This document shows positions 33,106 through 46,184 of a stretch of DNA of 64,000 nt, piece after piece (position 1 is the stretch's first letter; each line of letters begins with the position of its first letter). Made by a program: the position numbers and the translations under genes. The DNA lies in the NCBI RefSeq assembly GCF_047511655.1, contig NC_133401.1, positions 14,044,001 through 14,108,000 on the forward strand. Reading direction: 5' to 3'. The stretch is from Castor canadensis. Taxonomy: Eukaryota > Chordata > Mammalia > Rodentia > Castoridae. The notes beneath the pieces were generated by a model, which saw only the letters and a list, made by a program, of their open reading frames with translations, was not told the DNA's origin and searched no databases.

Positions 33106-36100
33106 TAAGTGAAATTCACCTGAAATTCCCATCAGCTCTGTCCTGTGTCAGTCAGGGAAAACATCTCTACATTTTTACCTAAGCTGTATCCCTATGATTG
33201 ATGAATTGGGAGGCAGGAGCCAGGGTAAAGGTCAATGTCCATGGTAGAGGGTGTGAGATTCCCTAGTGACCTGCAGCCAGCAGAACACTCAGGGGTCCCT
33301 CCATCCAGAGACTCAGGGTGGCCTGTCCAGGCCACTGACTTCTCGTCTGCCCAAAAGGCCAGTGCCCAGGAGGTCTTCAAGTCTTGGGACACAGAGTATG
33401 GCTGTCAGAGTAAACTTAGATGTGAGACCTAGGCTCAGACCCCCAGCAAGGTCCTCCAGGTACTGCCTGCATTCTCTGGCCCTGTACTCCTCATCTTTTT
33501 CCACTCTGTGCTTGACTGGGTCCTACTCCAGTCTTAAGCATCCAAGGGCAGAAGTGCAGGGCTCACTGAGTGACCTTTCCTGGCTGTGTGGTGATGGGAC
33601 AATGTGTCTCTTCTTGACCTGGCCACAGGAAGTCCTCCTGCAGCCTCCTCCACACACCTGGGCCACTGCTCCCAGTCCTTCTCAGAGTCCCTGAGCAGGG
33701 AGATGGCCTCAGGTCTCCTCACTCGGATCAGGCACCACATCCCACAGACAGCTCTCCCTGCACTAGAGCTCTGAGGATGTTCTGTTAATTCCTCAGTTTG
33801 GATGTCCTGGGATGAAAAGCAACCCACAGAATTTCATGCGGACATCTGGTCATCGTTATTCCTTATCCCCCATGTACAGAGTCTCAGATTAGACAAGGAG
33901 ACTCCTCTTGCCTTCTTTGCCTATTGAGGCTGTGACAAATTGCCTCAAATACGTTGGCATAAAATACAACAGAAACCAACATGTTCACCTGGGTGTATTT
34001 GTCTGGAGGCCAGGGGACAGTGTGTCTCCTCACACACTAGCACCTGCCTGCTTTCCTGGGCTGTGGCCCCACTTTTATTTGAAGTCAGCAGCATGGTGTC
34101 CTGGAGCCCCTCTCTGCTCTGATCCCTCCTCACAGCTCCTGTTCTTCCTCAACTCTCCTGCCTCCCTCTCTCGTTGTAAGAAAAAGACCTTGATCACTCA
34201 CATTTTATCAGCTGCATAAACCACAGCACCTGCCAGTTTCACGATCCCTATGTAATCTGTAGAGTGTCTTTTCCCATGTCACATGTTCACAGGCTCTGGG
34301 GATGAGGATGGGAACATCCTAGAAGGACCTTGCTGTGTACCGCACCTCTAAGGCCATTTTGTCATCTTTTCATTGAGTCCTCCATGCTTGGTATCAGTTT
34401 CTGAGATGACATCCACTGCACCCTCCAGCTCCTGTGAGGGAGGCAGGGACACATGGCACCCTAACACCTCCTCAGCTTCTTGATGCTACTGAGCTGTTAG
34501 GAACTAAAGAACTGGGAGGTCACTGTTTACCTGTCTTTCCTGGTCCTCAGCCCCACAGACAGTGTCTCAGGGCCACTTGTTCCCAGGCTGTGCAGCAGGG
34601 AGGAGGCAGTGAGAAGGTAGTGGGAGAGGTGTGGGAATGACGGAGTGAGGACGTTTTTACAGAGCAAGTCTCTGCTAATTGCTGGATTATGTGTGCTCTG
34701 CATGGGGAGAGACCTTGAGTTTGTTGCCATGTTCTATCTCTGTGCCTCTCAGAATACTGCACCCCAGACTGTGGCCTTGGAAGACTGAGAGCAAACTCTA
34801 GACTCACGGTGTTTCTGTCCCCGAGAGCAAGGGTGTGTATTCAGTGACAGAAGGCTTGTGCACCACAGGCAAGTGTTTGACCATCTGGAGTGCCAATTGA
34901 TCAATCAAGCAATTCCTGAGATTCAGGACACTGTATTCTCCTAATAATGCCAGGATCATTTCATGATTAACTTCTTGCCTCGGTGTTTGACCTTTTAATC
35001 AGCACAGCACTCTGCATGGAGACCCCCTGAACACAGCATCCTGCTACATGGGCTCCAGCCTGGCCCTTGGGAAATTGAGCAATCTGAGCCCCTGGGCTGC
35101 TCTGCCAGCTCCTCCAAGCCTAGCCATGTCGCTGCATCTTCCTCATTCCCACTTCATCCCCTCCACAGAGCAACTCTGCTCCTACAGACCAATCCTGCCC
35201 TTCTAGGGACTCAGGCCAATCTATCTATTGTCCCTGAACACCTCACACTCACACTCCCAAGTCACCCTGTGTGCACGAGGGTCACCTGTGTGCTCAGGTA
35301 GCCTCTGCTACCTTGCATGGGTCCAACTCTGCCCTCACATGACACATCTGAGTGGTACCAGGGTAATTGCTACTCTGTCTTGGAACCCACTATTTCTGTT
35401 GGGCCCTCCCTCATCATCTCCCCTGGACGTAGCCTCCGCTCCTGAAAGGCCTCAGATCCATGCTGAATCTCCAAGGTGAAGCACTCAGGAGGTAATGGGC
35501 ACTAGAACATTCCACTATCAAGAACCCTGCTGCTATGAGCCTGGGGCTCTTCCCTGTGGCAGGCTGAGATCAGGAGGATCATGGTTGTTGACCAGCCATG
35601 GCAAATAGTTCAAGAGACCTCCATCTCCAAAATAAGTTGAGCAAAATGGACTGGAGGTTGGGTTCAACCAGTAGAGAACCAGCTTTGCAAGTGTGAAACA
35701 CTGGGTTCAAACCCCAGTCCTGCAAAAAAAAAAGAGAAGCCCACCTGAGTCCTCTCCTCCCCAAGCCTGTGACACTGACAGACACACAACACAGCTCTTC
35801 TCACCATCCAGCTCCCAAGGTCACCCCCTTGCTGCTTTCCTCCCCAAACCCAGCTGCAGCAGGACAACTTACTTGCTGCTCTTTCTCCAGGAAGACAGGT
35901 TCCAGCCTCTGTTTCAGTATCCTCCTCAAACACCCAGTAGCTCAAAGTTAACCATCCACCTGCCATAATCAAATCCCTAAGCCACCTTCTCCCATAGGTG
36001 CTAATCACACCTCTCTGCCTCGTCCCATCTTGCCCCAACTGGCACCCCTGTGCCTCTAATCCCCAACATTCCCTGACCATATCAGATGGCACGTCAGAGA

Positions 36101-36590
36101 AGACCTTGGTGGTCTTGAGATAGCAGATGGAAGGTGATGCCTCATTACAATGAGAAATTTGATGAATGCTGAGGAGGAAGTATAAATCCTTACCTGACTC
36201 TGTTATCTGCACTTTCCTTACTGTCCACCAGGGGGCAACAGCTCCTCAGGCTTGGACCTGCCAAAGGGCAACTGACCTCAGCCTAGCAATGCCTGACCAG
36301 ACCCAGTCAGGACTCACCCCCAACCCCTGTGCTCCAGCCTCCTCCATATGCCTCTGCAAGCTTTATTCTGAAGGCTGTCACTCTGCAAACAGGTCCCTTC
36401 CCTCTACCCTTTCTCCCTCTCAAGGGAATGTACACTTGTCTTCAAGCCTCAGTCAAAAATTTCCTTGCCCTGCTCCCCAGGGCAGCTCTCTGTGATCCCC
36501 AGACCAGCACAGGCCCCAGCTCCCCACACTGTCCCTCTTACCCCTCTCTCGGTCATAATTAACTCCTTCCTTCAGTGTCCTTCTCACGGT
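33106..36590. other. C-D spacer: diverged copy of the intergenic block, no gene seen
   Basis: Similar in order to the spacers after A and B but more diverged and lacking their internal 1-kb duplication. SINEs lie at about 34820-34925 and 35540-35735. The CTCF-like motif is at 36225. Open frames on the minus strand here (up to 182 codons) overlap SINEs and have no gene-like features. Confidence 0.65.
36225..36241 (+). promoter_or_regulatory. CTCF-like motif upstream of unit D
   Basis: CCACCAGGGGGCAACAG, same orientation, about 630 bp upstream of the unit D leader ATG. Confidence 0.6.
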
Positions 36591-36852
36591 GAGGTCTGGG
36601 GAGTGAACCTAACCCAAAGGAAGGGGAAGAGAGACAGGAGGCAGCACTGAGAGGGGAGGGAGCAGACAGGTGTCCTAGACACAGACTCCACACCCAGCCC
36701 ATGTGACCCTGGGAAGAGCTGTTTCCCTGGGTGGAGGCTCAGCTCAGAGGGAGAAAGGACAGCAGAGTGACACCCAGTGCAGTCCTGCTTGGGAGCGGGT
36801 CTGGACCAGAAGCTCTGCTCCACAGATGAGGCCAGAGCAGGCAGTGGACATC

Positions 36853-36916
36853 ATGGAGACCCCCTCAGCCCCTCCCAGAAGAATGGGCATCCCCTGGCAA
36901 GGGCTCCTGGTCTCAG
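36853..36916 (+). CDS. CEACAM: Unit D leader exon (intact piece of a pseudogene)
   Basis: ATG in context TCATCATGG, 64 bp, phase 1 end. Signal-peptide pattern as in unit B, with the Trp and the LL core kept. Confidence 0.85.
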
Positions 36917-38687
36917 GTGAGGAGATGGTTCCCTAGGAGTGTGCAGAAGGAGGGGAGCACAGAGACTGGCTGGGGCCTACTGGGGAAAATAAGATCCTGA
37001 GACTGGACACAGACCTTCTGCTTTGAGCTTAAGTGGACAGGACACAAGGAGTGACACAAGCTCAGCTACAAAAAACCTCTAGTGACAGGAATTGGAAAGG
37101 AGGGGAGGAAAAGCTATTCCAAGTTGATCACCACTGGCCACTGTATTTTATAAATTAATGTGAATAAGTATGTAAGGTGTCTCACCAAACAAAAATATAA
37201 CTGGTAATTAAATATGTCTTACTTATAAACTTCAAATTGACAGATCCCTCTTCATGCAGTGCTCTGAAAACACTGGTTCATTCACCCACAGGTACATGGC
37301 GAGTATCAATCACTGGGCTCCAACAAGATCACACCAATCCTGTCCTCACAAAGTTCTTGTTCTAGTTCTCAATCCCCAGGGCCACTCCTCTGGAAAAGAT
37401 GATAGGGCTCAGAGATGGACCCTGAAGGCCTCCCAGGGATTTTCGAAAACAAGCTCTGTCCTAGGAAGCCTGTGCCCATGGTGCCTGTCTCAGGTTTATG
37501 ACTCCAGATGACCTGGGAGAACTTGGGGCCAGGGTTGGAATTTGGCTTCCTATTTGGGCTAATGAGGAGCGGTGAATTTTGTCTGTCTGTTCTCATTGCT
37601 CCCCAGCTCTGGTCTCCAGTCAGTGCACTGCCCCATGAGACACATCTGGGCATTTCCCTCTCCTGAGGCTCAGTACCTCAGACTTCTCCTCTGACTCCTT
37701 TATTCCCCTTGTAGGACTCATACATAATGTGACCTGCAGGACTTCAGAGCTCAGACTAAGACATTGCCGTTTATTGCTAAGAAATAGTCCCTTCAGGAAT
37801 TGGTCTTAGATCTGGATATTAACACAATTAATGCAATTTGCCCAGTGTCACAATTCCCATCTCAGATGTGTCAGACACGCATGGCCACAAGAGCCTGAAG
37901 TGCAGCAAGTTCATTCTCCCTGCCTTCTGCCAGTCTGCTCTTCTGCACTTGAAAACCTCCACAAGCTTTGCAGGAGAGACACAGGGTCCTTATCTGTCCT
38001 CTGCAGAGGGAGCAGGGACACTAAAGCCTAAGGACAAGAAGGTAGTTTGAGTCTGAGGCCTGACTGTCACACTCACGCTTTTCCAGATCATTCCTTGGAA
38101 TTATTTTTTTTAGGGTGCTTGACTCATGACAATCACCATCAAATACTTGAGCAAAATTGTTCAATTTTGCAGCCCCAACCTTTCCACAAAGCCAAATGCT
38201 CCATGTCTGCTAAAACACTTGGTCCTCAGGTCAGGCCACGTTGGCTTCTCAGAGTTTAATCACATTGGGAAGTCCATCGGGACCCTTCTCTAGTACAACC
38301 CTGAAAAAGGAGTCTCAGAGGTCACAACCCTGGCTGAGCAGGGGAGGTCTGTGCAGATGAAAGGACTAGAATCACAGGGAGGCAGCGGGTCCATGAGGAC
38401 CAGGAATAATACCCGGGGGCTATGACTCCAGGTCCTGGGCCTGTTCATGGCCAAGGCTTCTGCTAAGTTCACATGTGAGAATCTCTGTTTTTCTCCACGT
38501 AAGTTCAGGTGGCCCCATGTTCTCAGAGTGCTGAGCTCCTCAGGCACCTGCTGTGAGACTCACTCCTGCCTGGTTCATAAGAACTTAGGTTTGTTGGGAA
38601 GAGAGAGAGGGTGACTCTAAAGGAAAGAGGTCTCTGCAGGGATCACAGGTACCACATAGGGGCATTTTCCTTCTGATGTCTGCACAG

Positions 38688-39682
38688 CAGAGTTACCCAA
38701 ACCCTTCATCTCAAGCACCAACTACAGCCCTGTGGAGGGCGAGGAATCTGTAGCATTAATGTGTGAGCCTGAGACTCAGGACATAACCTACCTGTGGTGG
38801 ATAAATGGTCACAGCCTTCCAGACAGTGACAGGCTGGAGTTGTCCAAGGACAACAGGACTCAGAGTCACAAGGAATGACACCAGAACCTATCAGTGTGGA
38901 GCCTGGAATCCAGTGAGTGTCAACCGAAGTGACCCTGTCACTCTGAATGTCCTCTGTGAGTAACTCTATTCCTCCATGGCCCTGGCTGCCAACCCCAATA
39001 CACAGGGCCAGAGGCCATGTCACTCAGTGCTTTTCAGGTCCAAGGAAACAGACCCTGTTCCCTGGGCACCTGGCAGGCCATGCCATCCTGCCCAAGCACA
39101 CCTAGGTAGCCCAGATTTGAGCCAAGATGTGAGGAGGAGTTGTTTCTGTCTTTAGAAGCTGGGGTCACCTCTTGTGATGGAGGAATAGGACTTGTCTCAG
39201 ACTCAACATCAGTGAATGGAAGAGGGGACAGCTGGAATCTTTTAGTGTGTGTGTTGTGCTGAGGATGGAACCCAGAGTGTACTGCATGTTGGGCAAGTGC
39301 TCTATCACTGAACTACATTACTAGCCCTGGTTAGGATTTTTAAAAACAAGTTTGTGACATCACTAATGGCTGTACTTGTGGCTTTCTGTACAAACAGGAC
39401 TTCCCACTATTGACATCACATGTGGCTTCTTTCCATTGCTCCAGATGGTCCATCGCCCCCCATCACATCCCCTCCAGTCTCACATTTCCATCCAGAGGCA
39501 AACTTCTGCCTCTCCTGCCATGCATCCTCTAACCCAGCTGCACAGTATTCCTGGCTTTTCAACGGGAGGCCCCAGTCATCCACACACGAGCTCATTATCC
39601 CCAATATCACTGCAAATAACGGCGCATCCTATACCTGCCACTGGCCTCAGTAGGACCACAGTCAAAAATATTCTAGTCCTTG
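38688..39682 (+). pseudogene. CEACAM: Unit D A-type and B-type Ig exons, both frameshifted
   Basis: Exons 38688-38955 and 39445-39682 keep acceptor CAG/CCAG and donor GTGAGT/GTAAGT but carry deletions of 11 and 17 bp. Motifs such as TYLWWING and AAQYSWLFNG are still clear. Confidence 0.87.
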
Positions 39683-42600
39683 GTAAGTGGATCCCTGGAA
39701 CATGAGTGGCAAGCTCTGGGGTGGAGGCCTGGGTTTTCTGGAAAGAGCAGGAAGAAGTTCATCCCCAACTTGTGTGCATAGACAAGGGCAAATCCCAGTC
39801 CTCTTTTGGAGCCTCCAGCTCCAGTTCTGAGCCACTCTCCTCTTGCTTTTCTCATTTCTTATGGCTGACCTGGGATTTCAGCTTGAAATTGTGAGGAGCT
39901 GGATCTTCCAGCCCTACAGAGCCCCCAGGACCAGGCCTGCTGCCACCCTCAGTGGAAAGTGGAAGAGTCTATAAGGTCAGGTAGCTTCCATCTGACACTA
40001 ACTGATCCCTTTCCATAAACTTTCTGTTTTCCTTTACCTCCTTCTTCATCTACAACTAATACCCAGGGCTTTGAAACACACTCAGGCTACTTTTCCCTAA
40101 ATGAAAGGAGGAAACCCCATCAGATGGGGGATGAGCTGCTCAGAGCTCTCCTCCTGTCCCACCTGGTGACATGGCTCTGACTCCATGTGATGTGTGTTGG
40201 GTTAGGTTGGGGTGGACAGGAGACCTAAGGGGCCTGTGGTAAGTCTGGTTAAATTTTAAGACTAATAAGTGCCAGAGCCTCCCAGGCTCAGTTGTAGGAA
40301 TTTGAGGAAATTGAGTCTCTGGACCAATGACTCTGACCTGTGTCCTGACCGTTTAAGGCTGTGGACACCAACATGTGTGATACATCACACAGAAATGTGA
40401 GGGACGCGGGCTTACAGAACTGGAGCTTCACCCTGGAGTCCGTGTGTGGGAGAGAAGATTCCAGGGAAAGTGAATGGAGCTCACTCAGAGTCATGTAGAA
40501 AGCAGCTGAAATAAAGAGACCCTTTCCTTCACTGGCTCTTTCTGTTCTCATGGGAACTTCTCAGTGCAGAAATTCACCTGAAATTCCAGTCAGCTCTCTC
40601 CTGTGTCACGCAGGGGAAATATCTAAGTTGTTACCACAACTTAGCTCCTGTATTCATATGATACAGGAGCTGGGCGACAGTAGCCGGGGTAAGGCTGGGA
40701 TCCAAGCACAGGGAGGGGTGAGGTTCCCAAGAGCCCTGCAGCCATCAGAACACAGAGAGTCCCCACCATCCAGGGACTCATGATTGTCTGTTTTGGCCAC
40801 TGAATTCTCTTCTGCCCAAAAGGCCAGTGCCCAAGATGTCTTCATGTCTGAGGACACAGAGAGTGGCTGTCAGAGTAACCTTAGGTGTGCTCCAGGCACT
40901 GCCTGGAACCTCTGTTCCTGTTTTCCCCACCTTTTTCCACTCTGTGCTTGACTGGGCTCACTGGTCCAAACTTCTTCTCCACACTTAAGCATCCAAGGGC
41001 AGGGGTCCTTGCATTATTACAGGTTTATTATATGGACATTATTATAGGCTACTATAATTAAAAATGAGCACTTTAGCCAACTGAAAATGATGATAGACCG
41101 GGACTAATGCTATGATATGCCATCTCAGTTCACAAAGCTGAGCATTGTTCAGGACTTCAAACTTGTGACTGAGTTGTTTTTGTTAGTTGAGTTCCGTGTT
41201 TCTCTGAAACACAGCATGACGGGCCAGTGTGAGTAATAATGAATGCTTCTCCAAATTGCAAATCGTGGGAGATGAAGAGCAATCTTGTGACATGCAGACT
41301 CAGTTCCCACAGGGCCCTTTCCTGGCTCCATGGTGATGGGACAATGTGTCTCTTCCTGACCTGGTCACAGGATGTCCACCTGCAGGTGTGTGGAGGTGTG
41401 TCCTCCACCTGGGCCGCTGCGCCCAGTCCTTGTCTGAGTCCCTGGGCAGGGAGGTGGCCTTACACCTCCTCATTCTGATGAGGAAATGTCACAGGAGTTT
41501 GCTGGCTAAGATATGGAACACTGAGACAGTTTAGCAGGAAGCAGCATTTTACTGTGCCAGCACAGACTCAGCGGACTCATGTCCAAAGGCTGAGCCCCAA
41601 GAACAAAGGGGTCTCACCTTCTATCCCCTTGCAAGCAGGTTACAGAAGCAAAAAGCAAGGTCTAGTCCATAGATGGTTATATTTAATTTTATTGGCTACT
41701 TTAGTGCTGCGTGACTTTCCCCTCCCTGGTGCTACGTGACCTTCCTCATGTTCAGATTCCTCAGGTTTTATCTCTCTGCTATGCCGTCCCTACCTCCCTG
41801 CTACTTTCTCAGGACTCAGGCCTAGTGTGTTTTCTTCTGATCCTCCTCCCTGTTATAGCACCACATTCTACAAACAGCTCTCCCTGCAGTAGTGCTCCAA
41901 GAATATTCTGCCAACATCTGTGTGTTGTCTAAAATAACCAGCAGATTTTCATGCTATGGTCTGGTCATTGTTACTCCTTGTAACAGATGCACATGGTCTC
42001 ATTTAAACAAGGTCACGCCTCCTGCCTTTTTTACCTTGCAGCCAGGAGCCTGGTGTCCTGGTGCCCCTCTCGGCTCTGATTCATTTCACACCTCCTGCCC
42101 CTCCTCAACTCTCCTGCCTCCCCGTCTCATTGTAAAGAAAAGACCTTGTGATTGCTCACAGTTCATCAGCTGGACAAACCACTGAACCTTCCACTTTCAT
42201 GATCTTTGTGAATCTGTTGAGTGTCTTTTCCCATGTCACATGTTCACAGAGTCTGGGGAAGAGGTTGTGGACATCCTTGAAGCTCCTTGTTCTGTGTACT
42301 GCACCTCTCAGACCATTTAGTCATCTTTTGCTGAGTTGCCCTCCTTGGTATCAGCTTTGCAATGATGTCCACTGCACCCTCCAGCTCCTCTGAGGGGGCA
42401 GGGGCACACAGCACCCCCACACATTAACTTCTGAGTGGTGCTCAGCTATTAGGAGCTAAAGAACAGAGAGATCACAGTTCACCTGCCTTTCCTGGTCATC
42501 AGCACCATGGACAGAGCCGCAGGCCCACTGGTTCCCAGGCTCTGCAGCTATTATGTCCCCTTCTCATTGAGGGACCTTAGGATCATTGCCATGTTTACCA

Positions 42601-43620
42601 CATCTTGTGCCTGTCATCCCTCAGTGTGGCAGTGGGGAGGCTGGGAGCAAGCTCTAACTCACAGTGAGTGTTTTTGTCCCTGAGAGTAAGGGCTGGGTGT
42701 GTGGCTCGGTGACAGAGTATTTGTCTACCAAAAGCAGCTCCCTTTTCAGCCATCAGAAGAACCATATCAATCAACCAATCAGTCAGTCAATCAATCCTTT
42801 GTGATTCAAGACAATATTTTCCACTAAAAATGTTGGAATCTTTTCCTGGTTAACTCCTTGCCTCAGTGCCTGACCTTTTAATCAGCACATCACCCAGTGT
42901 GGAGACCCCCTGAGCACAGCATTCTCTCTCCTTCCAGGACACCAGCTATGTCCCTGGGAAAGAGAGCCAGGTGAGTCTCTGGACTGCTCTGCCAGCTCCT
43001 CAAAGCCTACCTTGTCACTCCATCTTCCTCATTCCCAACTCATCCCATCCACAGAGTAATTCTGCTCCTACAGACCCAGCCCTGACTTCTAGGGACTCAG
43101 GCCCAGTCCATCCCATGTCCCTGAAGGTCTCACACTCACACCCCCAAGTCACCCTGTGTCAGGATCACTGTGTGCTCAGGGAGCCTCTCTTCCTTGCATG
43201 GGTGCAGCTCCCACCTCACATCTCACATCTGAGCAGTACCAGGGTCATCTCTTCTCTGTCCTGGCACCCACTCTTCCTGTTTGGGGCCTCTCTCATCATC
43301 TACTCTGGACACAGCCCAGCTCCTGACAGGCCCCAGATCTATGCTGATCCTCCACAAGGAGAAGCATTCAGGGAGTAATGGGCACTAGAACATTCCACCA
43401 TCAAGAACGTGTACTGCTGTGAGCCTGTGGTCTTCCCTGTCATCCTGGCTACTTGGGAGGCTGAGATCAGGAGGGTCATGGTGGAGGCCAGCCATGGCAA
43501 ATAGTTTGGGAGACCCCCATCTTCAAGCAACTACAGCAAAATGGACTGGAGGTGATGTTCAAGCTAGAGAATCTGCATTGCAAGTGTGAAACACTGGATT
43601 CAAACCCCAGCCTTACAAAG

Positions 43621-43678
43621 AAAGGAGAGAGAGAGGGAGGGAGGAGGGAGGGAGGAAAGAAGGAAGGAATGAAAAGGA
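43621..43678 (+). repeat. Polypurine microsatellite
   Basis: GGAGAGAGAGAGGGAGGGAGG continuing with GGAA repeats, directly after the SINE tail in the D-E spacer. Confidence 0.85.
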
Positions 43679-45087
43679 GAATCCTCATGCCTGTGACAGT
43701 GACAGACATAAACACAGCTCTTCTCACCATCCAGCCCCCAAGGTCAACCCCAGACCAAGTTCCTCCCCAGCCCCGCTGCAGCAGGTCAGCGTCCTTGCTG
43801 CTCTTTCTCCAGAAAGGCAGGTTCCAGCCTCTGTTGAAGTAGCCTGTCTTCCAGGCCTGAAGCTCCAATTTAGCCATCTGCCTGCCTCAAGGTCATATAT
43901 CTGAGCCACCCCTCCCTCAGGTGCTAATGACTCCCCACCCTCTGTACCTCATCCTGTCCTAGTCACACCTGTGCCCTGGTCCCAAGATTCCCCTGAGCAT
44001 CTGCAGGGATGGTGCTCACAGAGGTGATGGCTCACGGCCATGGCCAGATTTAAAGGGAATGAAAAGAAACTTGGGGTGGAATAAACAAGCAGCAGATCAT
44101 GTTCAGCCTCCTTCTTCACTGCTCAACTGGACTGTGCATGGCTATCAGACAAGGAGATGAAAAGAAACCTCACGACGTCCAGTGAACATTTCCTTCTCAT
44201 CGCCTCTTTTACCTGTGGGCAACACCGGACCCACATGGCTACCCCAGATGTAAGGCTCCACCATCTGGGCATGGGTAGGTGAGCAAACCTCAAACACCAT
44301 TACTTGTAATTCACAAATACTCCACCCTCTGCAATGACAGCGTCCATTGCCATCAAATGTGGATAGCGCCACTCTCCCTCACAGTCAGGGAAGTGGAAAC
44401 ACATCCCTCATGCCTTCATCTCAGGAGGTGAAAATAAACAAAATTAATATCAGGATACCTCAGAAGATGGAAGAGCTCCCTGCAGCAGGGCAAGAGGACT
44501 CTGGTTCTGTGTAACCCCAGAGCAGTTCCTGTGCTTCTGAGGAGAGTGGAGGTCATAAAGTGTGACAGGTGTCTCTGATATGAAGCCTGGTCCTCTGCTA
44601 AGGTAGACCCCTGATGAGGTCTGAGAGGATCCACACATTCCCTGACACAGTGAGGATCAGAAGCCCTGAGGTTGGAGAGGATGGAGAAACCCAAGAGCAG
44701 GAAGAAGAGGCTGAGAACCCCACAGCAGCCCTAATTTCAGGACTCAGAAGTCTGAGGTCTTTGGGGTGGGGAAGGGTGGAGCGCTGTGGCTCACATGAGG
44801 ACACAGGGACATTGATCCACCCCTCTTCTCACACACTCAAGAGCAGTGCAAGGTTTGGAACACAGTGTTGGATCCCCAGTACTGCAAGCATAGCTTGGCC
44901 TGGCACACACCTTGGACCTTAGCTAATGACATCATATTGGTACCTCAAAGAAGACTTTGTTGGTCTTGAGACCACTGAGAATTCCAGATGGAATGTGATT
45001 CATTATTACAATTACACGGAAATTTGGTAAGTGCTTAGGAGGTGGTATCAAATCCTTAACTGACTCTATCTGCACTTTTCATACTGT

Positions 45088-45104
45088 CCACCAGAGGGCA
45101 ACAG
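45088..45104 (+). promoter_or_regulatory. CTCF-like motif upstream of unit E
   Basis: CCACCAGAGGGCAACAG, one base different from the other three copies and still compatible with a CTCF core. It lies about 1.1 kb upstream of the unit E leader ATG because the L1-like insertion separates them. Confidence 0.55.
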
Positions 45105-45209
45105 CTTCCCCAGCATGGCACCTCCCAAAGGGCTACTGACCTCAGTCTAGCAATGCCTGACCAGCCCCAGTCAGAACTCACCCTCCACCACCTTCTTCGC
45201 CAGCCTCCT

Positions 45210-45671
45210 TCTTTCTTTCTTTATTATTTATTTTTTTATTATTCATATGTGCATACAATGCTTGGGTCATTTCTCCCCCCTGCCCCCACCCCCTCCCTTA
45301 CCTCCCCGCCCCCTCCCTCTTCCCCCCACCCCCTCGATACCTGGCAGAAACTATTTTGCCCTTATCTCTAATTTTGCTGAAGAAAGAGTATAGGCAATAA
45401 TAGGAAGGAACAAGGGTTTTTGCTGGTTGAGATAAGGATAGCTATACAGGGAGTTGACTCACATTGATTTCCTGTGCATGTGTGTTACCTTCTAGGTTAA
45501 TTCTTCTTGATCTAAACTTTTCTCTAATTCCTGGTCCCCTTCTCCTATTGGCCTCAGTTGCTTTTAAGGTATCTGCTTTAGTTTCTCTGCGTTGAGGGCA
45601 ACAAATGCTAGCTAAGTTTTTAGGTGTCTTACCCATCCTCATAGCTCTCTTGTGGGCTCTCGCTTTTATCT
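45210..45671 (-). mobile_element. 5'-truncated L1-like retroposon, minus strand
   Basis: It is flanked by an 11-bp direct repeat GCCAGCCTCCT (45199-45209 and 45672-45682). The paralogous spacers have this site once and uninterrupted (near 13785). The plus strand begins T-rich (poly(A) tail complement) followed by a long C-rich run at about 45275-45335. In the element's own direction this is a G-rich polypurine tract before an A-tail, typical of rodent L1 3' UTRs. No coding part is retained. Confidence 0.7.
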
Positions 45672-46184
45672 GCCAGCCTCCTCCTTATGGCTCTGCAAGC
45701 TTCATTCTGATGCTGTCACTCTGCAGGCAGCTCCTGTCCCTTCTACCCTTTGTCCCTCTCAGGGGAATGTCCACTTGTCTTGTGATTTGTCTCAAACACA
45801 AATCCTTACCCAGGGCAGCTCTCTGTGATCTTCAACAAGCACAAGCCCCAGCTCCCCACACCTTCCCTCTTACCCTTTCTCAGTCTTCATTAATTCCCTC
45901 CTTCAGCTTTCCTTCTCATGGTGAGGTATGGGACTGAAACCTAACCCAAAGGAAGAGAAAGAAGGACAAGGGGCAGCACTGAGAGGGGAGAGGGACAGAT
46001 AAGTCCTGGACACAGACTCCACCCCCAACCCATGTGACCCTGGGAAGAACTCTTGCCCTGGTGGAGGCTCAGCTCAGAGGGAGGAAAGACAACAGAGCTT
46101 ACACCCAGTGCAGCCCTGATTGGGGGCAGATCTGGACCAGAAGCTCTGCTCCACAGAGGGAGGACAGAGTAGGCAGTAGACATC

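Larger units (their letters stand above)
36853..40520 (+). pseudogene. CEACAM: CEACAM unit D: remnant with leader, A and B exons only
   Basis: The leader exon 36853-36916 is intact (64 bp, METPSAPPRRMGIPWQGLLVS, donor GTGAGG). The N exon is missing: intron-1 sequence joins intron-2 sequence near 37370. The A-type exon 38688-38955 is 268 bp with an 11-bp deletion near 38857. The B-type exon 39445-39682 is 238 bp with a 17-bp deletion near 39636, putting a stop at 39651-39653. The transmembrane and tail exons are deleted, because sequence downstream of the B exon runs into 3' UTR-type sequence near 40445. AATAAA is present at 40510-40515. Confidence 0.88.
40521..45930. other. D-E spacer: intergenic block with repeats, no gene seen
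   Basis: Begins with sequence common to the regions after the poly(A) sites. From about 40990 to 41990 it contains sequence not found in the other spacers, including a stretch at about 41510-41880 that looks LTR-like (not assigned). From about 42000 it follows the common spacer order, with SINEs at about 42690-42800 and 43420-43620, a polypurine microsatellite at about 43621-43678, the CTCF-like motif at 45088 and the L1-like insertion 45210-45671. Confidence 0.6.

Noticed and set aside
41510..41880. Possible LTR in the D-E spacer
   Set aside because: Composition and phrases look LTR-like, but I see no clear ends or second copy in the window, so I mention it only in the spacer note.
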